Assembly: GCA_042090305.1 (NCBI GenBank)
Contig: JBELJQ010000021.1
Span: 1-31,118, forward strand
Length of the DNA stretch: 31,118 nt
Reading direction: 5' to 3'
Origin: TMED13 sp042090305
GTDB lineage: Bacteria; Pseudomonadota; Alphaproteobacteria; Methylaequorales; Methylaequoraceae
Position numbers and translations under genes: made by a program. Shown here piece by piece: positions 7,141 to 14,291 of this stretch. Below the pieces are notes generated by a model. It was not told the origin of the DNA. It made no database searches and saw nothing but the letters and a program-made list of their open reading frames with translations. How positions within the stretch are numbered: position 1 is the stretch's first letter; each line of letters opens with the position of its first letter.

Positions 7141-7160
7141 TTACAGAGCAATGTCTGTAA
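7141..7160. promoter_or_regulatory. Palindrome next to the fliO sigma-54 promoter
   Basis: TTACAGA and TCTGTAA form a perfect seven-base inverted repeat around a six-base spacer, directly adjoining the -24 element of the fliO promoter. The nonamer AGAGCAATG in it (7145-7153) also occurs inside the promoter (7128-7136), 17 bases away. No T-tract follows on either strand, so it is not a simple intrinsic terminator. It may be an operator for an unknown regulator; this is inference. Confidence 0.45.
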
Positions 7161-7201
7161 GTAGTTGATTATATTGTGAAATAATGATTTATAAATTTCT
7201 A

Positions 7202-7217
7202 TGTCAAACTTATGACA
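7202..7217. promoter_or_regulatory. FleQ-type box upstream of fliO promoter
   Basis: A perfect inverted repeat TGTCA-AACTTA-TGACA with the GTCA-N6-TGAC layout known for Pseudomonas FleQ boxes. It lies just after the fliN stop codon, with its centre about 84 bases upstream of the -12 element of the fliO promoter, which is suitable for an enhancer. An identical-architecture repeat is found in the fleT/fleQ intergenic region. The likely binder is the fleQ-like activator of this window. Confidence 0.6.
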
Positions 7218-7637
7218 TTAAAGGTTTTGAACAATTTCCTCTGTAGCAACTACCTCTGTAAATCTGATTCCAAATTTTTCTCCAACCATTACGACTTCAC
7301 CTTTGGCTATTCGAGTTCCATTAGCTAATATATCGAGAGGATCTCCGGCTAATCTATCCAATTCCACTACGGAGCCTTCGTTTAATCTAAGTAAATCCTT
7401 GATTTTTATCTCGGTATTCCCCACTTCTACCGTTAACTTTACTTCTATGTTTTCTAAAACTCTCAAATTATTGACTGCTGCAGAACCAACAGCTTTTTCA
7501 GAGGACTTAGGTTTTTGATCATCCTTCAAAGTTTCTTCTTGAGTTTTTGTTTCTTGAGAAACGGATTCATCGGGATTAGCTTTATCGGCTGATTCCTGAC
7601 TTTTTTCATTTTCATTTTTTGCAGTTTCTGCGTTCAT
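7218..7637 (-). CDS. fliN: Flagellar motor switch protein FliN
   Basis: A 139-residue protein. Residues about 1-50 are an acidic, Glu/Lys/Ser-rich extension. Residues 58-135 form the SpoA (surface presentation of antigens) domain: VKLTVEVGNTEIKIKDLL, LNEGSVVELDRLAGDPLDI, NGTRIAKGEVVMVGEKFGIR. FliN builds the lower C-ring with FliM and docks FliH for export. It follows fliM after 10 bases that contain a strong ribosome site (AAGGAG). A 126-base regulatory gap follows before fliO, so fliN is probably the last gene of a fliK-L-M-N transcript. Confidence 0.93.
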   Translation of the reverse strand: MNAETAKNENEKSQESADKANPDESVSQETKTQEETLKDDQKPKSSEKAVGSAAVNNLRVLENIEVKLTVEVGNTEIKIKDLLRLNEGSVVELDRLAGDPLDILANGTRIAKGEVVMVGEKFGIRFTEVVATEEIVQNL

Positions 7638-7647
7638 TTTTTTCTCC

Positions 7648-8625
7648 TTAATTTAACCGTTTTAAAAGTTTAACACTTGCATTACCCTTAAATTCTCCCA
7701 TTTCAGCACTAAAATATTTCTGATTTTCAACGTAAAATTCTACCGTTTCATCTAGATTAATATTTAAAGTATCTCCGGACTTCATTCTCAAAAGTTTTGA
7801 CATTGCTACTTCCGGTTCTGATAAATTACTTTTTACATTTAAAGGTATTTCTAACACTGCTTTTTCAATTTTATCTCTCCAAGTCATATTAGATTCTACA
7901 ACATCTGATTGAACTCTTGAGCGAAGCAGTGAGGATACTGGTTTTAAGGTTTGTAATGGATAAACAATGTCAAAGGACATTGAGTCAATATTAGGGAGTT
8001 GCATTACAAATGAACAAACTATAACTAAGTCAGTTGCTTCAACAAAAGCAGCAAATTGAGGGTTTTGTTCTCTGCTGTGAAATTTAATAGTTATGGGTGT
8101 TAAATCTTTCCAGCACTGCTCAAGAATATCGCTTACACCAACATTTATGACTTCAATAATTTTTTCTTCGGTAGCTGTAAACTCGGTTCTTGTGTTATCT
8201 GTTACCTCAAGTTTTCCTCCAAATCTACTACTTGTACACAGGCTAACAAAAGCGGGAGGAATTACGGTTAACATAGACCCTCGCAACTCTTCAATTCTAC
8301 TATTAGTAAGACTCATGAAAGCATCTAAACCAGAACTATATTCTTCGAATGATTTTACTTCTGGAGGAAATGAACTTATTCTTGGTTGAACTCTCAATAA
8401 CGGAAGGAAAACGCTCCTTACAGTTCGGGCAAATCTTTCATTAATTAACCTTAACGCATAGTAATCACCAAGTAACGTGAGATCGTCTGAGCCAAAATTA
8501 AATTTTTTGAATTCGATGTCTTTTGGATCTCCAACAGAAGTTGACGCACCTAAATCACCCGATTTAAGTCCATCCATTAATGCGGTAACTTCTTCACTGG
8601 ATAATTTTCTTGATGGCTCACTCAT
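7648..8625 (-). CDS. fliM: Flagellar motor switch protein FliM
   Basis: A 325-residue C-ring protein. The N-terminus LSSEEVTALMDGL is a recognisable variant of the CheY-binding motif (LSQ-x-EIDALL). The middle domain includes GLDAFMSLTNSRIEELRGSM and CTSSRFGGK, and the C-terminal SpoA domain (about 245-322) includes LLRMKSGDTLNINLDETVEF. The middle-domain PT motif of typical FliM proteins is not obvious, a mild divergence. FliM joins the CheY-P signal to rotor switching with FliG and FliN. It lies 7 bases after fliL and 10 bases before fliN. Confidence 0.92.
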   Translation of the reverse strand: MSEPSRKLSSEEVTALMDGLKSGDLGASTSVGDPKDIEFKKFNFGSDDLTLLGDYYALRLINERFARTVRSVFLPLLRVQPRISSFPPEVKSFEEYSSGLDAFMSLTNSRIEELRGSMLTVIPPAFVSLCTSSRFGGKLEVTDNTRTEFTATEEKIIEVINVGVSDILEQCWKDLTPITIKFHSREQNPQFAAFVEATDLVIVCSFVMQLPNIDSMSFDIVYPLQTLKPVSSLLRSRVQSDVVESNMTWRDKIEKAVLEIPLNVKSNLSEPEVAMSKLLRMKSGDTLNINLDETVEFYVENQKYFSAEMGEFKGNASVKLLKRLN

Positions 8626-8632
8626 AATATCT

Positions 8633-9271
8633 CTATTGTATTACAAAAGATGTGAAATGTACATTTTCAATTCCACCAAATCCTTCAACTTTAAGTAGCA
8701 TGTCATTAATACTATCTTTGATAGCATTAGCTAATTTATCTTTTCCTTCTCTTCCATCGATATCTTCTGATGTAAATTCTGACATACTCGCTAAAATTTC
8801 GGATCTTAAAGCGAGTTGATGACTTTCGACATTTTCCATTACCTGTTCATCATATTGCGTTGAAACTCCAACTGATATTTGCAAAAACTTTTTAGACCCT
8901 TTTAGATTAGATGTAAAATTTCCTGGAAATTCGTAATAAGTAGTTGTGAAAATTTCTTGTTCAGGTGTAATTTTCGGCATTTTTTTTGGGCCTGAAGGAC
9001 AATTACCTTCTTCGTCCTTTTCTTCCTCAGTACAATCATTTTTAGCTGATTCCTCCTCTTCATTTGAATCATCATCGCCTTCTTTTTTATCAGGATTCTC
9101 TTTTTTTTCTATTATTTGTGATATTTCAGAAGATGGATCGGTTTCTTCGCCACCAGCTAGAAAAACTCCTAGGATTGCTCCTACACCTAGTAAAACAACC
9201 CCGCCTACAATCATTAAGATTAATTTAACTGGGGATTTTTTATTTTCTTCTTGATTATTTTCTTCAGCCAT
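8633..9271 (-). CDS. fliL: Flagellar stator-associated protein FliL
   Basis: A 212-residue, single-pass inner-membrane protein with a membrane helix at about residues 16-40. A long, highly acidic periplasmic linker follows (about 45-100, many Glu and Asp) that contains two cysteines 12 residues apart, able to form a disulfide. The FliL domain (about 108-212) carries FTSNLKGSKKFLQISVGVST, the RSEILASMSEFTSEDI helix and the closing VHFTSFVIQ. FliL rings surround the stator units in other bacteria. It starts ATGGCTGAA after a good ribosome site (AGGAG). It lies 25 bases after fliK and just before fliM. The linker is longer and more acidic than in many FliL proteins. Confidence 0.92.
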   Translation of the reverse strand: MAEENNQEENKKSPVKLILMIVGGVVLLGVGAILGVFLAGGEETDPSSEISQIIEKKENPDKKEGDDDSNEEEESAKNDCTEEEKDEEGNCPSGPKKMPKITPEQEIFTTTYYEFPGNFTSNLKGSKKFLQISVGVSTQYDEQVMENVESHQLALRSEILASMSEFTSEDIDGREGKDKLANAIKDSINDMLLKVEGFGGIENVHFTSFVIQ

Positions 9272-9296
9272 AATTACTCCTTGTAAAATACATTAA

Positions 9297-10571
9297 TTAA
9301 GCATTAACATCAATGTTATGGTTTGAATTATTAGTTGGTTTATCAATCGTATTTTTTTTACCGTTTAATGATAATTTATTTGAGTTACTATCATCTCTTT
9401 TTTTTTGGTCTCTATGATAGCTATCACTGGACCCTTTATTCTCTGTTAAGAAATTAAATTCCTTTTCTTTATTCAATAAGTCATTGATTTTACCCAAATT
9501 GTCACTCAAGATGTTAGCAGTCTCCACATTTTCAGCAGTGATATCAATTTTAGTTGATTCGTTTTCTACTCTGACTTCTAAACGTATTTTACCAAGATTT
9601 TTAGGCTTTATATCTATTTCAATTTTATTAGCATTATTTTTGATTGAATCCTTAATTAATGATGAAAGTTTTTCATCCCAATTATTTTCCATTAAATCGA
9701 GTAAATGATTATTTGTATTATTTGAAACATCAACTTTCCTCAAATTTGAATCATTCTTTAGGTTAGTTAATTTATTAATATTACTTGATACTGACTTATT
9801 ATCTGAAACTTTTGGAATTAACACTCTACTGACGTTTTTTACTTTATTATTAATCGATAAATCAGATGATTCGTTAACAGTAGAGAATTTTTTATTATCA
9901 ATCTGCTTTTCTTTTTTTTTTACCTTTTTCTCAAACATTTCATTATTGATAACCTTTTGATCCTTCTTAATCACTATATCAATAGGTATATTTTTAATCG
10001 GATTTTTTTCAGTAACTTCTAATTCTGGTTTTCTTAAAATATTAACCGATAAGTTATTTTTGATTTCTAATTTATTTTTAGTTTTTTTATTACTTATTAA
10101 TTCAATTTGATTAGAGAATTTATCTTCACTTTTGTCCTCTGATATCATTGGAGTGTTTAAATTAAGCTTATTTTCTATTTTAGAATTAAAAAAGTTTTCA
10201 GGATTTTTGAATTTTTGATTAGTATTTAATATAAAATCTTTAGACTTAGATTCAGGGACTGGTTGAACTTCTTCAACATTTATACCAATTTCCTTATAAA
10301 ACGTTTGAGCAAGATATTTTGCAATTTCAATCTCATTTTCTGTTATATTTGCTTCAGCCTCCAAGTCAACTTTTTCAAAGTTGTCGTTTGGCTGGATGTT
10401 CTCATCTAGTATATTTTTAATTTCTCCATTTTGAAGATCAATCAAATTTTCTGGATTTGAATTCATTAAAGCAAAAAGTTCAGCAAACAACTCATCTTTA
10501 TTTTCTTTAGATTTGCCAATAGATAATGCTCCATCTAGCTGAGACATAATATTTTTACTTATAGAAACCAT
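9297..10571 (-). CDS. fliK: Flagellar hook-length control protein FliK
   Basis: A 424-residue protein. Residues 1-290 are low-complexity, Asn, Lys, Ser and Glu rich, as expected for the extended ruler part. Residues about 300-370 form the Flg_hook domain: KIEIDIKPKNLGKIRLEVRV, then VETANILSDNLGKINDLL. FliK measures the hook and triggers the FlhB switch. No Shine-Dalgarno is visible before the ATG at 10571, nor before the in-frame ATG at 10547. A sigma-54 promoter lies so close upstream that the predicted mRNA leader is only about five bases, so translation may be leaderless or begin at the later ATG. Identification rests on the C-terminal domain and the position between fliJ and fliL. Confidence 0.88.
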   Translation of the reverse strand: MVSISKNIMSQLDGALSIGKSKENKDELFAELFALMNSNPENLIDLQNGEIKNILDENIQPNDNFEKVDLEAEANITENEIEIAKYLAQTFYKEIGINVEEVQPVPESKSKDFILNTNQKFKNPENFFNSKIENKLNLNTPMISEDKSEDKFSNQIELISNKKTKNKLEIKNNLSVNILRKPELEVTEKNPIKNIPIDIVIKKDQKVINNEMFEKKVKKKEKQIDNKKFSTVNESSDLSINNKVKNVSRVLIPKVSDNKSVSSNINKLTNLKNDSNLRKVDVSNNTNNHLLDLMENNWDEKLSSLIKDSIKNNANKIEIDIKPKNLGKIRLEVRVENESTKIDITAENVETANILSDNLGKINDLLNKEKEFNFLTENKGSSDSYHRDQKKRDDSNSNKLSLNGKKNTIDKPTNNSNHNIDVNA

Positions 10572-10586
10572 AATTATTCACTAATT

Positions 10587-10603
10587 TGCAAATATAGTGC
10601 CAC
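10587..10603 (-). promoter_or_regulatory. Sigma-54 promoter in the fliJ-fliK gap
   Basis: On the minus strand the sequence reads GTGGCAC-TATAT-TTGCA, giving TGGCACT-N4-TTGCA, an almost perfect -24/-12 element with exact spacing. It fills most of the 37-base gap between the fliJ stop and the fliK start. The predicted transcription start falls about five bases before the fliK ATG. It would drive fliK-fliL-fliM-fliN independently of the fleT-fliE-J transcript. Confidence 0.8.
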
Positions 10604-10608
10604 TAAAT

Positions 10609-11013
10609 CTAAATTATCGAAATTTTATTTACAAAGGTTTCAGCTCTTAATTCTTTACTTTTCAATTCTATTTGTTCTTTTTTTTGTTTATGAGAAATAA
10701 TCTTTTCTTTTTGCTTTTCTATTAAATTAATTTCCACAAGGTTATTGTTTATTTCTGTTTGAATGTGAGAATATCTATTATTAGATACTTCCAATCTTTT
10801 ACTAATTTCATTATTAAAATCTGAAAGTTGTTTTAAATGATTACCTGACACTACACCCTCATCCGGTATGTTTTGCTTAAGTACGTCTTCAAGATAGTCT
10901 TTCACCGAAAGTAACTTTTCTTTTTCGTCATTTAAAGTATTTAAATTGGATATTAATTTATTTTTTTTAATTTTTTTTAATTTTAGTAGAACTTTGTATT
11001 TATTTTTTTTCAT
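10609..11013 (-). CDS. fliJ: Flagellar export chaperone FliJ
   Basis: A 134-residue, highly charged, entirely helical protein predicted to form a two-helix coiled coil, the FliJ plan. FliJ sits as a stalk in the FliI ATPase ring and passes substrates to FlhA. Sequence conservation in FliJ is weak, so the call relies on size (usually about 145), coiled-coil character and its position. It overlaps the end of fliI by 4 bases (ATGA) and precedes fliK. Its stop lies 6 bases from the -24 region of the fliK sigma-54 promoter. Confidence 0.82.
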   Translation of the reverse strand: MKKNKYKVLLKLKKIKKNKLISNLNTLNDEKEKLLSVKDYLEDVLKQNIPDEGVVSGNHLKQLSDFNNEISKRLEVSNNRYSHIQTEINNNLVEINLIEKQKEKIISHKQKKEQIELKSKELRAETFVNKISII

Positions 11014-12335
11014 TGAGTAATAACTTTTTCTAGTTTATTTAAAGCATCATTAAAGTCAGACTTAGTATTATAATTCTGTTTGATTAGTTCGCAAATTTTA
11101 GGCCAACTTGACATTGCGATATCAATATCTTGGTTTTGTCCTTTTGTATAACCACCCATCAGAACAAGATCCTTATTTTCTTGATAAATAGAATACATTC
11201 TTTTTGTAAATTCTGCTTTCTTCATATGTTGATCATCTACAATAGAATTCATGACCCTGCTCAAAGAAAAATTTATTTCTACAGCTGGAAAAATACCAAG
11301 TTGAGCTAGCTCTCTTGATAATACAATATGACCATCTAATATTGCACGAGCGGTGTCAACAACTGGGTCATTAGTATCATCAGAATCTGCTAGTATTGTG
11401 TAAAAACTAGTTATTGATCCTTCATTTTTTGTTCCAGTACCTGTTCTTTCAATTAGATTTGGTATCATCGATATCACAGACGGTGGATATCCTTTTGAAG
11501 TAGGCTGTTCACCAAGTGCCAAACCAACCTCTCTTTTAGCATGAGCCACTCTAGTAAGTGAATCCATTATTAGTAGTACATCTTTTCCCTTAGATCTAAA
11601 ATATTCTGCTATAGCTGTAGCTCTTTCTGAACCTTTAATCCTCAAAAGAGGTGATTTATCAGCAGGAACTGCCACAATAGTTGTTCTTTTTTTAGTTTCA
11701 CTATTTAATATTTCAGAAATGAAATTTCCTAGTTCACGACCTCTTTCTCCTATTAATCCAACAACAACAACGTCAGCTTTTGTAAATTTTGTCATCATTC
11801 CTAGAAGAATTGATTTTCCGACACCTGAACCTGCAATAATACCTAATCTTTGGCCTTTTCCAACTGTAAACAATGAATTTATTGCACGTATACCAACGTC
11901 AAGTTTTTCATTGATTGGTTTTTTATCCATCGGGTTAATGGGTTTGCCGTTTATTGGCCAAATATCATTTGTAAAAATACTTTTTTCAACATTATCAATT
12001 GGATTTCCAAAAGCATCGGTTACCCTTCCAAGGATTTCATCTCCAACATTAATGTTCGTTGAGGCATTTAAAACGTTAATTGCAGAGCCAAGAACAATAT
12101 TTGCATTTTGGCTATGTACAGCTATGACATTCTTATTTTCTTTAAAGCCTATAATCTCTCCTGTAACTGTACTTCTATCATTACATTCTATCTCGCATAT
12201 AGTACCGATGGGCGAGGGGAAAGAATCACATTCAATTATCCTACCATCAAACTTTGTAGTCTTACTTTTATAGAATAGATTATTAACAATAGAGTGTTTT
12301 TTTATATTCTTTATTATATGTTCCGAAATAATCAT
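11010..12335 (-). CDS. fliI: Flagellum-specific ATPase FliI
   Basis: A 441-residue F1-beta-like ATPase that energises flagellar type III export. It has Walker A GSGVGKS inside RLGIIAGSGVGKSILLGMM, GLIGERGRELGNF, Walker B VLLIMDSLTRVAHAKREVGL, and GEQPTSKGYPPSV. The N-terminal region has the FliI beta-barrel with IECDSFPSPIGTICEI, and the C-terminus has the usual helical domain. Length matches the family (about 440-460). The start overlaps the fliH stop and the end overlaps the fliJ start, each by 4 bases, so fliH-fliI-fliJ are tightly coupled. Confidence 0.97.
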   Translation of the reverse strand: MIISEHIIKNIKKHSIVNNLFYKSKTTKFDGRIIECDSFPSPIGTICEIECNDRSTVTGEIIGFKENKNVIAVHSQNANIVLGSAINVLNASTNINVGDEILGRVTDAFGNPIDNVEKSIFTNDIWPINGKPINPMDKKPINEKLDVGIRAINSLFTVGKGQRLGIIAGSGVGKSILLGMMTKFTKADVVVVGLIGERGRELGNFISEILNSETKKRTTIVAVPADKSPLLRIKGSERATAIAEYFRSKGKDVLLIMDSLTRVAHAKREVGLALGEQPTSKGYPPSVISMIPNLIERTGTGTKNEGSITSFYTILADSDDTNDPVVDTARAILDGHIVLSRELAQLGIFPAVEINFSLSRVMNSIVDDQHMKKAEFTKRMYSIYQENKDLVLMGGYTKGQNQDIDIAMSSWPKICELIKQNYNTKSDFNDALNKLEKVITQ

Positions 12336-13225
12336 TTTTGAGGAACCTCTTTACTTGACTTATTAATTTCACTAGTCTTGGATTCCTTAATTTTTTCAAT
12401 ATCATTTTCTACGGGAGTAGAATCAGAATATTTCACTTTTTTTTGGGCTATTTGCTTGACTTCAATCGAACCTGCTTTAATTAATATATCGGCCCTTTCT
12501 AGTTCAGAGTTTTCAAATAATTCAAAAGGTAAAATTATTTTTTTATCATTTAGGTAGCTTTTTATTACCTTAAAATCTTTTGAATTTAAAAAAACTTCTA
12601 AATTATCTACCTTAGAGTTAACTGAATCTACGACGGTTGATATTTTTTTTTGAAAGAATTCTGTGTTGGTGTCAATTTCATAACCAAGTATTTCATTTAA
12701 TGCTTTTTTTAATAATTCAGTAACTGATAAATTAATTTCCTTAGTTAGTTCTGGTGTCTTAAGAAAAAGATTATCCGACATATTCTTTAGCGATAATGCT
12801 AGCTCATGATCTCCTCTTTGAAGTTCTTCTTTTATTTTCTGTACACCTAAATTATAGCCTTTATCATAATGTTCTTTAGCCAACTTTTGAGCTATTTCAT
12901 TTGCTTCAGCTTCAGTATATTTTTTTTCTGGTTCAGTAATCGTTGATGAATCTTCTGATTTGATTTCATCAACATTTTGTTTAATGTTATTTTCATCTGC
13001 AGCCTTATTATCACTTTTTTCTGAAGAGTCACTTTTGGACTTTGCTAGGGATAATAGGTCTACTTTTTTATAGAGATTTGTAACATTTGAAGAAATTTCT
13101 GATTCTTTTTGGAAATCTGATATTTGTTTACTTAAAAGACTAAGTATTTCTTCCGTATCTAAAGCATCAGAAACTTTTTTTTCGACTGGTTCGCTTTCAT
13201 TTGAATTTTCTTTTAATTGCATCAT
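12332..13225 (-). CDS. fliH: Flagellar export regulator FliH
   Basis: A 297-residue, acidic and helical protein placed between fliG and fliI. Residues about 1-95 are disordered. Residues 100-145 carry EAEANEIAQKLAKEHYDKGY, the family's AR-x3-GY type segment, and a helix. The C-terminal part (160-260) contains the FliH/YscL-like domain that binds FliI. FliH restrains FliI and links it to FliN in the C-ring. It is longer than the E. coli protein (235) because of the disordered ends. It overlaps both fliG and fliI by 4 bases. Confidence 0.88.
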   Translation of the reverse strand: MMQLKENSNESEPVEKKVSDALDTEEILSLLSKQISDFQKESEISSNVTNLYKKVDLLSLAKSKSDSSEKSDNKAADENNIKQNVDEIKSEDSSTITEPEKKYTEAEANEIAQKLAKEHYDKGYNLGVQKIKEELQRGDHELALSLKNMSDNLFLKTPELTKEINLSVTELLKKALNEILGYEIDTNTEFFQKKISTVVDSVNSKVDNLEVFLNSKDFKVIKSYLNDKKIILPFELFENSELERADILIKAGSIEVKQIAQKKVKYSDSTPVENDIEKIKESKTSEINKSSKEVPQK

Positions 13226-14271
13226 ACGAAATCATCCCCACCTCTTCCCGCAAGTACAATAGTTCCTTCATCAGACATTGTTCTGGCTACATTAATCACT
13301 GCTTTTTGAGCTTCTTGAACCTCGGTTAATCTTATTGGTCCTAAAACCTCCATTTCATCCTTAATATTAGCTGCCGCTCTTTGTGACATTGATGCGAAAA
13401 TCTTATCTTTTAAATCATCTTCTGTTCCTTTGAGTGCAATAATTAAAATTTCTTGATCAACATTTCTTAGAAGTGTTTGCATACTTCTATCATCCATTAG
13501 AATTAATGTATCAAAAGTGAACATACTTTCTTGAATCTCTTTAGCTAAATTTCTATTTTTTTCTCCGAGAGTTTTCATTACTCTTTGTTCCATATTTTGT
13601 TTTGTATAGTTCATTATGGAAGCTGCTGCTTTAACCCCTCCTACTGAAGAAGCCCTCAAAGAAGTATTTGTTTTAAATTTTAATTGCATGACTCTTTCTA
13701 ACTCAGCAAGTGCATCGGGCTGGACTGTTTCTAGGGTTGCTATACGATGAATTATATCAGATTGAATATCTTCATGAAGAAGACTGAGTACATCTGCAGA
13801 CACCCCAGGTTCTAAGTAAGATATTATTAATGCCATAATTTGTGGGTGTTCATCAGAAATTAATTCAGCCACAGATCTAGCATCCATCCAATCAAGTATT
13901 TCGATTGGTTTATTACTTTCGGTTGGAGTTATTCTTCCTAATACGGATTCTGCTTTATTTTCACCTAATGCTTTAGTCATGACATTTTTAATATAGTTTG
14001 ATGATCCCATACCCAGATCAGTCTGTTGTTTTATTACTGCAAGAAATTCATCTAATACTTGATTGACAGTATCTTGGTCAAGACCTTGAACATTATACAT
14101 TTCTTTACCTAATTGCTGTACTTCTTTAGGGCCTAGGTTTCTAAGAATTTCTGATGCTTCATCTTCACCTAACAACATCATTAAAATTGCACATTTTTGT
14201 GTATTATTTAGTTTATCATATGTCGACTTATCATCTTCGTCAGATTTAGTTTCTTGAGTTTTTTCAGCCAT
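13222..14271 (-). CDS. fliG: Flagellar motor switch protein FliG
   Basis: A 349-residue rotor protein with all three FliG domains. The N-terminal domain has KCAILMMLLGEDEASEILRN, the middle domain has the signature SDEHPQIMALIISYL (EHPQ motif), and the C-terminal domain has FTFDTLILMDDRSMQTLLRN with the charged torque helix around DLKDKIFASMSQRAA. FliG contacts FliF, FliM and the stator. It starts ATGGCTGAA with AAGGAG upstream, 20 bases after fliF, and overlaps fliH by 4 bases. It looks complete and ordinary. Confidence 0.97.
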   Translation of the reverse strand: MAEKTQETKSDEDDKSTYDKLNNTQKCAILMMLLGEDEASEILRNLGPKEVQQLGKEMYNVQGLDQDTVNQVLDEFLAVIKQQTDLGMGSSNYIKNVMTKALGENKAESVLGRITPTESNKPIEILDWMDARSVAELISDEHPQIMALIISYLEPGVSADVLSLLHEDIQSDIIHRIATLETVQPDALAELERVMQLKFKTNTSLRASSVGGVKAAASIMNYTKQNMEQRVMKTLGEKNRNLAKEIQESMFTFDTLILMDDRSMQTLLRNVDQEILIIALKGTEDDLKDKIFASMSQRAAANIKDEMEVLGPIRLTEVQEAQKAVINVARTMSDEGTIVLAGRGGDDFV

Positions 14272-14291
14272 TATCTGCTCCTTATTTTAAA

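Noticed and set aside
9297..10571. FliK low-complexity part as a possible repeat region or frameshifted gene
   Set aside because: The frame is continuous and the Asn/Lys-rich disorder is normal for FliK; no exact repeat unit is seen.
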